Of a DNA stretch of 64,000 bases, positions 1 to 8,862 are shown piece by piece (position 1 is the stretch's first letter; each line of letters begins with the position of its first letter). The stretch comes from Ardenticatenaceae bacterium (GTDB lineage Bacteria > Chloroflexota > Anaerolineae > Promineifilales > Promineifilaceae), in contig JACKCC010000010.1 in the NCBI GenBank assembly GCA_020634245.1, positions 62,001 through 126,000 on the forward strand. The letters are read 5' to 3'. A model generated the notes under the pieces. The model did not search any database, was not told the DNA's origin, and was given only the letters and a program-made list of their open reading frames with translations. The translations under genes and the position numbers were made by a program.

Positions 1-816
1 CATACCCCCCATTTTCTTGCGCCCCATTATTGAGATGAAGGGGCCAATCATGGTCGCTTGCAGACTTTGCGTCATTGTGCCGCCGGTGGCGACATAAATC
101 CCTTCGGGGCTTAAGGCCCGTTTGTAATCTGAAATGGGATGATAGCCGTTGGCTGCCAGAATCAGGTCATACTGCTGCCCGTTTTGGGTGAAATCTTCTT
201 GGGTGTAATCAATGACGTAATCGGCTCCTAGTAAGCGTACCAACTCTATGTTGCGCGTGCTGCAAACGGCCGTTACCTCCGCCCCAAACGCCTTCGCAAT
301 CTGCACCGCATACAAACCGACACCACCAGATGCCCCATTAATCAAAACCTTGTGTCCTGGCTGAACCTTTCCTTTATCACGAAGTCCCTGCAAGGCAACG
401 ATGGCTGATTCAGGCACGGCTGCGGCTTCCTCGAAGGTTAAATTGGTCGGTTTCAACGCGATTGCACTTTCGGGCACAGCGACATATTCAGCAAAAGCGC
501 CCCAGCTCGCCACAGACAGGTCGCCGAACACCTCATCCCCTGGTTGAAACTGTGTTACGTTTTGGCCCACTGCTTCAACCCGCCCCGCCATCTCTTTGCC
601 GGGAATCGTGTTTTTTGGTTCTAGCAGCCCGGTCGCAAAGCGGGTCACGAATGGCTCACCTTTTAAGACAATCACATCACCAGCCGTGATGGCTGCCGCG
701 TGAATTTTTATCAAGACCTCATTATCCTTAGGGGTAGGTTTTTCTACCTCTTCCAACCGTAGCACCTCAGGGGAACCGTATTTTGTGGTAACAATTGCTT
801 TCATTGTTGCATTCAT
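1..816 (-). CDS. Zinc-independent MDR-family NAD(P)-dependent oxidoreductase (quinone reductase-like), truncated by window edge
   Basis: The reading frame runs leftwards off the window, so only about 272 N-terminal codons of a protein usually near 330 residues are present. The visible part begins MNATMKAIV and has the GroES-like half (motif PGKEMAGRVEAVG) followed by the Rossmann glycine motif NGASGGVGLYAVQIAK. These are typical of the quinone oxidoreductase / NAD(P)-dependent alcohol dehydrogenase branch of the medium-chain dehydrogenases. No zinc-binding cysteine cluster is seen. The start at 816 is preferred because an AAGGA sits 9 bases upstream; an in-frame ATG at 822 is the alternative. 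The substrate cannot be told. The neighbouring DUF4386 gene and MalT-like regulator on the same strand may form a regulatory unit with it. Confidence 0.88.
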   Translation of the reverse strand, partial: MNATMKAIVTTKYGSPEVLRLEEVEKPTPKDNEVLIKIHAAAITAGDVIVLKGEPFVTRFATGLLEPKNTIPGKEMAGRVEAVGQNVTQFQPGDEVFGDLSVASWGAFAEYVAVPESAIALKPTNLTFEEAAAVPESAIVALQGLRDKGKVQPGHKVLINGASGGVGLYAVQIAKAFGAEVTAVCSTRNIELVRLLGADYVIDYTQEDFTQNGQQYDLILAANGYHPISDYKRALSPEGIYVATGGTMTQSLQATMIGPFISIMGRKKMGGM

Positions 817-850
817 ATTCATTATTCCTTATTCGTCTCATTTTTGTTGT

Positions 851-878
851 CGCCTGGTATGTCTATCGATACCAGGCG
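851..878. repeat. Perfect 10-bp inverted repeat upstream of the MDR gene
   Basis: The arms CGCCTGGTAT (851-860) and ATACCAGGCG (869-878) enclose an 8-base loop. It lies in the leader of the oxidoreductase gene. No T-tract follows on either strand, so it fits an operator or RNA hairpin better than a terminator. Confidence 0.5.
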
Positions 879-901
879 GTCTCATCGTTTGGAAAACTTA
901 G

Positions 902-996
902 TAGAGTTGTTCCCAATTAACAATTCCTCTCTGGTGTCATGCCTGCGAAGGCAGGCATGACATGACCAGATGATTTTTTATAAAGCAACAACTCTA
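902..996. repeat. Nested inverted-repeat element (possible small MITE/REP-like unit)
   Basis: The outer 10-bp inverted repeats TAGAGTTGTT (902-911) and AACAACTCTA (987-996) enclose a strong inner hairpin. The inner arms are TGTCATGCCTGC (935-946) and GCAGGCATGACA (951-962), around a 4-base loop. The right outer arm contains the stop codon of the DUF4386 gene. The size of about 95 bp and the terminal inverted repeats resemble a miniature palindromic mobile element. It may instead act as a transcript-end hairpin for the gene reading into it. Confidence 0.5.
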
Positions 997-1677
997 GTTT
1001 TTCTCTACAGAAGCAAGCGCCGCTGAGTTGAATCCTTTGAAAATCAGCCAAAGGCTCAAAGCAATTTCAAATAAACCACCGGGAATCGCTAGCATGACAC
1101 CCACACTACTCCCGAAAAGCTCGAAAATAGTTCCTGCGATAAATACGGCATAGCCAATAAATCCCCATACAGAAAATACCCGAGAAACGAGTTTCGATTT
1201 GTAGAGAACGGCTACAAACAACAAGCCGCCCAATCCCCAGATGGCCATCCCGATCTGGTAAGCATAAAACCCACCCATTTTGAGGATTTCGCCGAGGGTT
1301 ACAAAATGATCCGTGGCCGCAGAGCCAGCTTTTACATACGCACTGCTCAAGGGGATGAGTAACATCAAGAAAACCCCACTGACGACGATCACGGTGGTCG
1401 AAGCGATGGCGAAACTCAGATAGCCATAGGTCAGGTTCTTGTGGAATGGCTTCAGGATGGGCATGAGTAGGACAGGCAGCCCGATATTTACAAACGTATG
1501 AACCAGGGCGATAAGAATGACACCAACGATAATGGTTGTGTTGTTGGCATTGACATTCGTCAGAAAATCCGGGGTGCTTGTAATCGACCCTATCATGCCA
1601 CTGCCAATTCCATAAGCTAAAAAGGCTATGATAAAAAAGATACCCCAAAGTCTGGCTGCGTTTCTGTGTGTAAACAT
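994..1677 (-). CDS. DUF4386-family integral membrane protein
   Basis: The 227-residue protein has about six hydrophobic segments (near residues 10-30, 50-72, 86-110, 135-160, 170-190 and 195-215). It opens with HRNAARLWGIFFIIAFLAYG, the pattern typical of DUF4386 proteins, which are common in Chloroflexota and have no established function. An AGGAGA lies 7 bases before the ATG. The upstream small gene ends three bases before this start, so the two are almost certainly co-transcribed, probably under the MalT-like regulator further upstream. The family assignment rests on the N-terminal pattern and the topology. Confidence 0.75.
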   Translation of the reverse strand: MFTHRNAARLWGIFFIIAFLAYGIGSGMIGSITSTPDFLTNVNANNTTIIVGVILIALVHTFVNIGLPVLLMPILKPFHKNLTYGYLSFAIASTTVIVVSGVFLMLLIPLSSAYVKAGSAATDHFVTLGEILKMGGFYAYQIGMAIWGLGGLLFVAVLYKSKLVSRVFSVWGFIGYAVFIAGTIFELFGSSVGVMLAIPGGLFEIALSLWLIFKGFNSAALASVEKN

Positions 1678-1680
1678 TTT

Positions 1681-1914
1681 TTACTCTCCTTTTGTTTGCG
1701 GGTTGACCGAAATGATGGTCAAGCCTAAATTACTAACTTTTTTAAATACACCGTGCAGCGCAGCCTGGTCTTTGACCTCGCCACATAAAAGGGTGTTGCC
1801 GTCATCAGTCAGGGTGATGGTTAAACCATCAAACCAATCCTGCCAGCGGGCATCTAAATGACCCTTAATTTTGATGTGGTAGTTGCTCTGTTTGTTGGTG
1901 TGTTCGTTCGTCAT
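1681..1914 (-). CDS. Small conserved soluble protein of unknown function (77 aa)
   Basis: The chosen start, ATG at 1914 (MTNEHTNKQ), has GAGG just upstream; a longer frame to 1944 is possible but adds only ten basic residues. The sequence alternates hydrophobic and polar residues (YHIKIKGHLDARWQDWF, ITLTDDGNTLLCGEVKDQAA, LTIISVNP). This suggests a small alpha/beta sandwich with no membrane segment. Similar short proteins with an 'RW.DWFDG..' core often accompany regulators and membrane proteins in this phylum, which is recalled rather than searched. It is tightly linked to the DUF4386 gene. No function is assigned. Confidence 0.7.
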   Translation of the reverse strand: MTNEHTNKQSNYHIKIKGHLDARWQDWFDGLTITLTDDGNTLLCGEVKDQAALHGVFKKVSNLGLTIISVNPQTKGE

Positions 1915-2012
1915 GCCTCTAGGATAGGGCAATCGGCGAGACATATTGCCACAGGAAACTGTGGGTTTTTGCGATAAAAACTGTGGTTTAGGGTGAAAAA
2001 ACTGTGGGGAAT

Positions 2013-4625
2013 CTAAATGAGGTTGAGTTCTTTTGCTTTGGTAATGGCCAGGGTGCGTTTGTTGACACCGAGTTTGCTGTAGATGTTTTTGATGTGGTAG
2101 AGGACAGTGTTAAGGCTAATAACCAACTGTTCGGCAATCTCTTTGTTTTTTTGCCCAGCGGCAATGAGGGTTAAAATTTCTAGCTCGCGATTTGTGAGGG
2201 GATCGATAACGGATTGGGCAGGTGGCGGATCCGGTTCATGTTCGATCTTCTGCCCCTCAGCTTCAAATACAGCCAACAGCTTGCCACAATAGTTTGGCAT
2301 AATCCCGCGAGTACCTGCTTCCGACAACAGTCGAGCCATCGGCAGCCCTTCATCAACGAAGATGCGGATGAAGCCGCCCGGCTCTGCCAGCGTCAATGCG
2401 ACCCCCAGATGCTCTACAGCCTTATCCGTATCGCCATGTTCCTGGAAAGCAATCGCCTGTAGAATGATTGTTTTGAGCTGTTCATCCGATAAATCTTTGG
2501 TCTGCTGGCGTGATTTCTCTAACAAGGCTAATGCAGCAGATGCATTTCCAGCGGCCAAGTGTACTCGAGCCTTGCTGAGGGGCAGGTCGTGCATCTCTGC
2601 CAGTTGTGTGGCTTTTTCCAAATCCCCTCCCCTTAGTAGGGTTAGCACTTGCGCAGCAGCAACAGTGGGCATGCGAAATTCGAAGTTATTCTGATGCACA
2701 AACGCTTCGGCCTCTTCCAAAACCGTGACCGCGCTGGACACATCTCCCCGCGCCAACATCAGGTGGGAGAGAAAAACCCCATATGAAGCAAACGAATCAA
2801 CATTTTCCATTTGCTGTGTCATTTGGAAACATTGTTGTCCATACTGCTCGGCGGTATCTAGATCGTTCCATTCATAGTGAATCCGCGCTAATCCAAGAAA
2901 TCCCTCACAAGTAATTGGTGGTGGCGGATCTCCTGCTAAATGCAGACCGCTTTCATAGGTTTTTGCCGCCAAATTTAGCTGATTATTGGTTTCTTGTATT
3001 TGCCCCATATTAATCGTAGCGGCAATGGCATAGATTGAATTTTCACCGCTAGAAATAATTTCCACAAACGCCTGACTTGCCGCTGTTTTATTCCCTTGAA
3101 ACATATATGCGGTCCCCAGCGCAAAGGTTGCAGAAATACGATAAATCAAGTTGTCTGGATGTAAATTCTCCTGGGCGCGAAGAGCCTCCGCGATGATTGT
3201 TTCCACATCATTCTGAATGACAGCCAGCGTGGCCCGCATGGAGGCAATTCGACCTGCCAGGTCTTTGGTTCCATCATTTGATCTTGCATCCTGCAGGCAA
3301 GCTTCAGCAGCCTGTAGTTTCTGTTCGACAGCGGTATGTTGACCAATAAACAATAAAACCGAGGCGTATGTCACCCATAGCGAAGGTCTGGCATCGAGTA
3401 AAGTTGTTGGCAACGACTCCAGCCAATGAAGCACAGGGAGACCAAGGCCTCGGAAGTGCAAGGGGATACCTTCGCCTTCAATGAGGCGCTCGGTACGCTC
3501 AATATCATTGGCAGCGGCGGCATGGTGAAAAGCGTCAAGCTCCAGGCCGTTGTCTTCATACCATATGCTGGCCCGAATGTGCAGTTCAGGGAGATCAAAT
3601 TCCTCGGGCCCTTGCTGGTGTCGCTGCTGCAACAACTCGGCAAAGAGATGGTGGTAGCGGTACCAACGCCGCTCATTGTCCAGCGGTACGAGGAACAGGT
3701 TAGCGCGATCCAGCGATTCCAAAATTTCTTGGCCATTGTCGTCGCCGGTAAGGGCATCGCACAAAGAACCGGTTAGCTGGCTGAGAACGGCCGTTTTCAG
3801 CAAAAATTCCTGCACATTTTCCGGCTGCTGGTGCAGCACCTCCTCCAGCAGATAATCCAGCACAAAGCGGTGGCTGCCGGTGAAGTTGTTTACAAATTGG
3901 TCTAAATCGCCGCTTGCCCGGTTTTGCATGGACAACGCCGCCATTTGCAGCCCGGCAATCCAGCCTTCGGTACGATTTTCCAGCGCGGCAATCTGCTCCG
4001 GCTGCAAGGTCAGGCCCATTGTTTGCTGTAAAAATTCGGCCGCTTCCATCTCGGTGAAGCGTAAATCGTCGGCGCGCAGTTCGATCAGCTGGCCGCGCGC
4101 CCGCAAGCGGGAGATGGGGAAGCCGGGGTCGCTGCGGCTGGTGAGCACCAGCGTCATCTGCGGCGGCATCAGGTCCAATAGAGTGGCTAATGCATCATCC
4201 ACGTCGGGTGAATCCAGGGCGTGGTAATCGTCAAGGACGAGAATGAACGGTTCGGCAGCAGGAACCACGTCATGAACGAACGCTTTCATCATCGTTTTGG
4301 CGGGGATGGGCTGGTTGGCTTGCAGCAGTTGGGATAACTGGGATTGGCTGCCGGGTAACGGCCGTATCGCCTCTGCCAGATAGCGAAAAAACTGCTGCGG
4401 ATCGCTCTCATCCTCATCCAGCGACAGCCAGCAAATGGCCACGTCCTCCTGCTGCCGCAGCCAGGTCGTGACCAGCGTGGTTTTACCGTAGCCGGCCGGG
4501 GCGGAAACGAGCATAAGTTTGGTATGTGGCTTCGTTTGCAGCTTTGCCAGCAGCCGCGGCCGGGCCACCCAATCAGGCCGCAAAGGGGGCATATACAGTT
4601 TTGTTTGCAGGAGTGAGTCAAACAC
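2013..4625 (-). CDS. MalT-like LuxR-family transcriptional activator (STAND ATPase + TPR + HTH)
   Basis: The 870-residue protein is built like MalT. It has an N-terminal STAND NTPase with Walker A SAPAGYGKTT (about 41-50) and an acidic Walker B (LVLDDYHAL). A long helical TPR-like region (about 340-780) follows, then a C-terminal LuxR helix-turn-helix with TNRELEILTLIAAG and NKEIAEQLVISLNTVLYHIK. Members bind ATP and a small inducer, oligomerise and activate sigma-70 promoters. The start is a GTG, because the family usually begins xxDSLLQTKLYxPP as here. No clear ribosome-binding site is visible. Its likely targets are the adjacent small protein/DUF4386/MDR genes, inferred from position only. 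Confidence 0.9.
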   Translation of the reverse strand: MFDSLLQTKLYMPPLRPDWVARPRLLAKLQTKPHTKLMLVSAPAGYGKTTLVTTWLRQQEDVAICWLSLDEDESDPQQFFRYLAEAIRPLPGSQSQLSQLLQANQPIPAKTMMKAFVHDVVPAAEPFILVLDDYHALDSPDVDDALATLLDLMPPQMTLVLTSRSDPGFPISRLRARGQLIELRADDLRFTEMEAAEFLQQTMGLTLQPEQIAALENRTEGWIAGLQMAALSMQNRASGDLDQFVNNFTGSHRFVLDYLLEEVLHQQPENVQEFLLKTAVLSQLTGSLCDALTGDDNGQEILESLDRANLFLVPLDNERRWYRYHHLFAELLQQRHQQGPEEFDLPELHIRASIWYEDNGLELDAFHHAAAANDIERTERLIEGEGIPLHFRGLGLPVLHWLESLPTTLLDARPSLWVTYASVLLFIGQHTAVEQKLQAAEACLQDARSNDGTKDLAGRIASMRATLAVIQNDVETIIAEALRAQENLHPDNLIYRISATFALGTAYMFQGNKTAASQAFVEIISSGENSIYAIAATINMGQIQETNNQLNLAAKTYESGLHLAGDPPPPITCEGFLGLARIHYEWNDLDTAEQYGQQCFQMTQQMENVDSFASYGVFLSHLMLARGDVSSAVTVLEEAEAFVHQNNFEFRMPTVAAAQVLTLLRGGDLEKATQLAEMHDLPLSKARVHLAAGNASAALALLEKSRQQTKDLSDEQLKTIILQAIAFQEHGDTDKAVEHLGVALTLAEPGGFIRIFVDEGLPMARLLSEAGTRGIMPNYCGKLLAVFEAEGQKIEHEPDPPPAQSVIDPLTNRELEILTLIAAGQKNKEIAEQLVISLNTVLYHIKNIYSKLGVNKRTLAITKAKELNLI

Positions 4626-4668
4626 AGAGTAGGATTATAGGCTAAAAGGGTGCAGGTGGGTAACGGCC

Positions 4669-5328
4669 TCAATCATCCAGCGAGGCATACCCTTCGCGGA
4701 GGGCGTAAAGGGCGGCCTGGGTGCGGCTGGCAAGATGCAGCTTGCTGAGAATATTGCTCACATGAGAACGCACCGTCGCCTCGCCAATAAACAACTGGTC
4801 GGCGATTTCCTGGTTGCCCAGCCCCTGGGCCACCAATTGCAGCACATCCACCTCGCGCGGGGTGAGCGGGTCGGTGGTGGGGGTTTGGCTGGCAGTGGCC
4901 GGGCGGGACAGCTCCTGCATCAGCTTGCGAGCAATTTTGGGATGCAGCGACGATTCGCCGCGCTGCACCTGCCGGATGGCATCTACCAGCGCGTCGGGGC
5001 CGGAATCTTTGAGCAGGTAGCCCAGCGCCCCAGCCTTCACCGCCGGAAAGACGCGGTCGTCAGTGGCAAAGCTGGTCAGCACCAGAATGCGCGCTGCCGG
5101 CCATTGGGCCATGATCTGTTCGATAGCGGCGATGCCGTCCATGATCGGCATTTCCAAATCCATGAGGCTGACGTCGGGGCGCAGGCGGAGCACTTGCTGG
5201 ACTGCTTCCTGGCCGTTGCTGGCTTCACCAACTACGGTCAGGTCATCAATCGTTTCCAGCAGCGCCTGGATGCCGGAACGGACAATCGTGTGGTCATCGG
5301 CAATGAAGATACGAATGGGATCAGGCAT
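4669..5328 (-). CDS. NarL/FixJ-family response regulator
   Basis: The 219-residue protein has a receiver domain with the acidic pair D11-D12, phospho-acceptor D57 (in SLMDLEMP) and the conserved KDSG lysine. A GerE/LuxR helix-turn-helix follows (LTPREVDVLQLVAQG and NQEIADQLFIGEATVRSHV). The ATG at 5328 has GAGG six bases upstream. The start overlaps the end of the histidine kinase gene by eight bases, showing translational coupling to its cognate kinase. Confidence 0.93.
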   Translation of the reverse strand: MPDPIRIFIADDHTIVRSGIQALLETIDDLTVVGEASNGQEAVQQVLRLRPDVSLMDLEMPIMDGIAAIEQIMAQWPAARILVLTSFATDDRVFPAVKAGALGYLLKDSGPDALVDAIRQVQRGESSLHPKIARKLMQELSRPATASQTPTTDPLTPREVDVLQLVAQGLGNQEIADQLFIGEATVRSHVSNILSKLHLASRTQAALYALREGYASLDD

Positions 5329-6793
5329 GGGGTACCTCAACTTGAATGGTGGTGCCCTGGCCAGGGGCGCTGCTGATAACGAGCTGCCAACCCAACTGGG
5401 CGGCCCGTTCCTGCATCCCGCGCAGGCCGAGGCTGCCCTGGCGAGGGGCAACAGATGTTGCAAATCCCACGCCGTTATCGGCAATGCTTAGCACAAATTT
5501 GTCCGGCTCCTGGGTCAGTGTTATCTCGATTTTGTCGGCCCGGGCGTATTTGAGGGCGTTGTTTAACGCTTCCTGGGCGATCCAGTACAGGCCGGTTTCG
5601 GTTTCGGGGGAGAGCGTGAGATCAGCGGGGGCGGTAACGGCCGTTTCCACCCCCGTCCGCCCCTCTACCGCTTCCAACCGGGCACGCAGCGCAGCCACCA
5701 ACCCCTCCGCTTCCAATGCCGAGGGACGCAGCTCAAAAATGAGCAAGCGCATTTCACGCAAAGCCTGCTGGGCATTCTCTTTGAGCTGGTGTAGATGATC
5801 GGCAGCCCGGCCAGAATTGCTTGCTTCCAACTGGCGAATGGCCGCTTCGGCGTACAGCGTCTGGCTGTACAGCGCCTGCGTCACCGAATCGTGCAGGTCG
5901 CGGGCCAGACGATTGCGTTCCTCGGTCACGGCCGCTTCGGCTACCATCCGGGCAATCCGATCCGACTGCTCCTGCACCACCCGCTCGTGAACGCCCAGCA
6001 GTTGGTTCAGGCTGGCCGCCTGGGAGCGGAACTGGGCGGCCTGCTGGGCGGGTGTGGGGTCGATGGGGGGATCGTTGGTGAATACGGCCGTGTCGTCAAA
6101 CGGCAAAATCGCCATCTTCACGTTCAGCGTCAACGGCCGGAAATAATCAATCAACTCGCGGGGCACGACCACTTTTGCAAACAGGACAATCGTAAAAATG
6201 TTGCCGCTGGGCAGCAGACTAAACATCACCAGCACCGAGCGGATGCCGTAGGGAATGACAAAATCGGCCTGATCGGGCACGTAGGCATTGTCGCGGGCAT
6301 CGGGCACATGCAAAATGTTGTAAGTCTCCTGCTCCAAATCCAGTACCAGACCGGGATCGCGGTTCACCGCCTGCTCAAGCACAATGCCAAACACCTGCGA
6401 CACCTGGCCAAACATCGGATTGACGTCCACAATCTCTTTACTGAGGGGATGAACCTTGTAGAACCGCGACTTGTGACGGCTGTGCCACACCGGATTGTCG
6501 CCGATGGTGGCCAGCAGCGTCTGGCACTTCAGTTCGGGATCATCTGGCGGCTGGGGCAGGAAGCCGTTGACGTGCTGCTGCAAATCGGGGGAGAGGGTAT
6601 GATACGGCCGTGTGATGAAAAAGCGCACTAAAGCCGTCGCCCGCTCCCCATCAGCATCTACGAGATGGTCATATAGATAGCGGATGATACGGTTGGCGGC
6701 CTCTTCCATGCTGGCGGCGTCAGCCCCCAGTTGGCGCAGGGCGGCACCGCAGGTGGTCATGTCTTTGAGGGTGAAGGTGGTGAGGTCGTACAT
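5321..6793 (-). CDS. NarL-type sensor histidine kinase (HisKA_3 / HATPase) with soluble N-terminal sensor
   Basis: The protein is about 490 residues counted from the ATG at 6793 (MYDLTTFTLKD). No membrane span is seen. The first 235 residues form an unidentified, probably ligand- or redox-sensing domain. A coiled region follows (about 250-285), then the HisKA_3 box ARDLHDSVTQALYSQ with H301. The C-terminal ATPase has the N box (ALNNALKYARA) and G motifs (IADNGVGF, GLRGMQERAAQLG). The ORF could extend to 6898, but the upstream residues look like non-coding sequence and the shorter start fits the domain. The 3' end overlaps the regulator gene, so the two form a two-component pair. Confidence 0.9.
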   Translation of the reverse strand: MYDLTTFTLKDMTTCGAALRQLGADAASMEEAANRIIRYLYDHLVDADGERATALVRFFITRPYHTLSPDLQQHVNGFLPQPPDDPELKCQTLLATIGDNPVWHSRHKSRFYKVHPLSKEIVDVNPMFGQVSQVFGIVLEQAVNRDPGLVLDLEQETYNILHVPDARDNAYVPDQADFVIPYGIRSVLVMFSLLPSGNIFTIVLFAKVVVPRELIDYFRPLTLNVKMAILPFDDTAVFTNDPPIDPTPAQQAAQFRSQAASLNQLLGVHERVVQEQSDRIARMVAEAAVTEERNRLARDLHDSVTQALYSQTLYAEAAIRQLEASNSGRAADHLHQLKENAQQALREMRLLIFELRPSALEAEGLVAALRARLEAVEGRTGVETAVTAPADLTLSPETETGLYWIAQEALNNALKYARADKIEITLTQEPDKFVLSIADNGVGFATSVAPRQGSLGLRGMQERAAQLGWQLVISSAPGQGTTIQVEVPHA

Positions 6794-6997
6794 CGCCTGG
6801 ATGATAAGCCGGTTTTTCCGATAGGCCAAACAAATACGGCCGTTTCCCAGGGTTTTTCCATAATCGCCACGGTAACCCATCGACAGATTCTTCGGCAATT
6901 TTTATACTGGTATTGGAGTCTGGCGAATAATAAACCTGGCACGCAAGGCTTGCTCCGGTGAAACCAAAACGTCAATGTCTCACAAAGGATTGAAAAA

Positions 6998-7654
6998 ATG
7001 ATGTCTTCTACCCACAACCATAGTCCGTCACAAGAGCATCACCTCCGTTTCTTCAATGATGTGGTCTATGAATCATTTCCGGCCGTGTACAACGCTATGG
7101 ATTGGTTAACCCTGGGCGTCTGGTGGCGTCTGGTGCGACAGGCATTGAACTATATTCCCCCAGGCGGCCGTGTGCTGGAAATTGGTTTTGGCCCAGGGCG
7201 TTTACAAACCGAATTAGCCCGGCAAGCTGATGTTTGCCTGGGACTGGACCTGGCCTGGGGAATGTGCCGATTCACGCAGCGTCGGCTGCGCCGGGCAGGA
7301 TTGGCCAGCCGGCTTGTGCGCGGCACTGTTTTTGCTTTACCTTACCCAAGCGGCACTTTTGATACGGCCGTCAGCACGTTTGCTCTTTCCGGAGTTGCCA
7401 ATGGCGCTGCGGCGGTGAGTGAAATGGCACGGGTTACGGCAGTTGACGGCCGTGTTGTCCTGATCGACATTGGCCGGCCAGAGGATGGCAACCGCCTCGG
7501 CACCTTCTGGGCAGAATTATGGGAACGGATGGGTGATTTCCTCTACGATCAGCCGCAAATGATGAAAATGGCGGGTCTGGAGGTGACAACGTTCGAGGAA
7601 TTCGGGCCGGGGAAACACATCCGGGCTATCGTTGGTCAAAAACGGGGCAGTTAA
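6998..7654 (+). CDS. Class I SAM-dependent methyltransferase
   Basis: The 218-residue protein has a Rossmann methyltransferase core. Motif I is GGRVLEIGFGPGRLQTELAR (about residues 54-73), followed by LGLDLAWGM (acidic end of beta 2) and LPYPSGTFDTAVSTFALSGV (motif IV region). It resembles UbiE/Methyltransf_11 proteins, but the acceptor substrate is not evident. An AAGGA stands 8 bases before the ATG. It is transcribed divergently from the histidine kinase and ends ten bases before the convergent dihydroorotase gene. Confidence 0.87.
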   Translation: MMSSTHNHSPSQEHHLRFFNDVVYESFPAVYNAMDWLTLGVWWRLVRQALNYIPPGGRVLEIGFGPGRLQTELARQADVCLGLDLAWGMCRFTQRRLRRAGLASRLVRGTVFALPYPSGTFDTAVSTFALSGVANGAAAVSEMARVTAVDGRVVLIDIGRPEDGNRLGTFWAELWERMGDFLYDQPQMMKMAGLEVTTFEEFGPGKHIRAIVGQKRGS

Positions 7655-7664
7655 GCAGTTTCCT

Positions 7665-8720
7665 TTAAGGTATCGTCTGACCGCTGCCGGGCACGGCCGT
7701 TACCACCCCATCTTCATACGCCACCTGACCACGCAAAATGACCCGCCGCACTTGCGCCGCCACGGCCATGCCGTCAAAGGGCGTCCAGCCGCATTTGCTG
7801 TGCATTGTTTCGCTGCGAATGACCGTTGGCGTCATTTCCACCTCGACGTGTGTGTCGGGCTGCTCCGGCAAGTTGTAGATGCAGCGCGGATTGGCGGCCA
7901 TCAGTTCGATGAGGCGGTGGAGAGTCAGGCGGTTTTGGGTAACGGCCGTTAACATCAGCACCAGCGACGTCTCTACTCCTGGCACACCGGGCGGCACTTT
8001 GTCCGAATGCTTCTCAGCCAATGTGTGCGGCGCATGGTCGGTGGCAATGCAGTCCACCGTATCATTCAAATGTTCCCACAACGCGTCCACGTCCGACTGC
8101 GTGCCCAAAACCGGACGCATGTCACCTAATGGCCCCAGGCGCACAGCATCCGCTTCCGACAAGAAGAGATGATGCGGCGTCACCTCGCAGGTCACCGGCA
8201 GGCAGCGCATTTTGGCGTCGGCAATCAGCTCAATCTCCTCACGGCGGCTGATGTGGCAAAAATGAACCGGCCGCTCATAAGCCGCCGCCAGCCCAATGCC
8301 CACGGCCACACTTTGCTTCTCGGCGTGCATGGCGATCATTTTGTCGCGCGGCCAGGTCTGGAAACAGGCCCGCAAAGTGGGCACATCCTCCACCCGCAGC
8401 GGGCCAAAGGTATCGTTGAGGTAAATTTTCAAAGCTACCGCCTGCTCACCCAACGCCGGCAAATGGGCGATTTGCTCCGGGCTGGCTCCAGCAAACAAGC
8501 CCACATCGCAGCGAGTATCAGCTTGGGCCTGGGCATAAGCCAGCGCCAGCGCCTCCGGTGTGGACAGTGGCGGCGATGTGTTAGGCATTCCCAAGACCAT
8601 TGTCACACCACCGGCCAGGGCAGCGGCCGTTCCTGTGGCAAAATCTTCCTTATGTTCCCCGCCCGGCACCCGCAAATGAGTATGCACATCGATTAATCCC
8701 GGTAAAGTGATGGTTGACAT
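7665..8720 (-). CDS. pyrC: Dihydroorotase, CAD-like short form
   Basis: This amidohydrolase of 351 residues would close carbamoyl-aspartate to dihydroorotate in pyrimidine synthesis. The metal site is complete: H13 and H15 (DVHTHLR), carbamylated lysine K98 (KIYLNDTF), H132 (MHAEKQ), H156 (CHISRR) and D228 (ATDHAPHTLAEK). Motifs such as HKEDFATGTAAALAGGVTM, VTCEVTPHHLFLS and WTPFDG match the dihydroorotase domain of animal CAD much more closely than typical class I or II bacterial PyrC. An AAGGAG lies 5 bases before the ATG. No other pyr genes are adjacent. Another cyclic amidase function is possible but less likely. Confidence 0.85.
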   Translation of the reverse strand: MSTITLPGLIDVHTHLRVPGGEHKEDFATGTAAALAGGVTMVLGMPNTSPPLSTPEALALAYAQAQADTRCDVGLFAGASPEQIAHLPALGEQAVALKIYLNDTFGPLRVEDVPTLRACFQTWPRDKMIAMHAEKQSVAVGIGLAAAYERPVHFCHISRREEIELIADAKMRCLPVTCEVTPHHLFLSEADAVRLGPLGDMRPVLGTQSDVDALWEHLNDTVDCIATDHAPHTLAEKHSDKVPPGVPGVETSLVLMLTAVTQNRLTLHRLIELMAANPRCIYNLPEQPDTHVEVEMTPTVIRSETMHSKCGWTPFDGMAVAAQVRRVILRGQVAYEDGVVTAVPGSGQTIP

Positions 8721-8734
8721 GGAAACTCCTTGTT

Positions 8735-8813
8735 GTCATTACGCCATTTTGTCATCCGTCATAAATTACGCATGACGAATAACGTTGTGATGCATGATTA
8801 AATGACGCCTGAC
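8735..8813. repeat. Intergenic repeat built from ATGACGCATGAC-type words
   Basis: The divergent spacer between the dihydroorotase and arginase-fold genes contains repeated GTCAT/ATGAC words in both orientations (GTCATCCGTCAT, ACGCATGACG, TGCATGA, ATGACGCC). The same vocabulary occurs at 10717-10767, near 56960-56990 and at 60833-60884. It is imperfectly palindromic and also must contain both promoters. Confidence 0.55.
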
Positions 8814-8862
8814 TATATTCCAGTTATGATAACGTGATTATTTGATTGTGCGAGGGAAAATA

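Noticed and set aside
851..878. Hairpin considered as a terminator
   Set aside because: No T-tract follows on either strand, and it lies upstream of, not after, the oxidoreductase gene's coding sequence.
5795..6631. 278-codon plus-strand frame opposite the histidine kinase
   Set aside because: It is a shadow of the kinase; the sense frame has all HisKA_3 and ATPase motifs.
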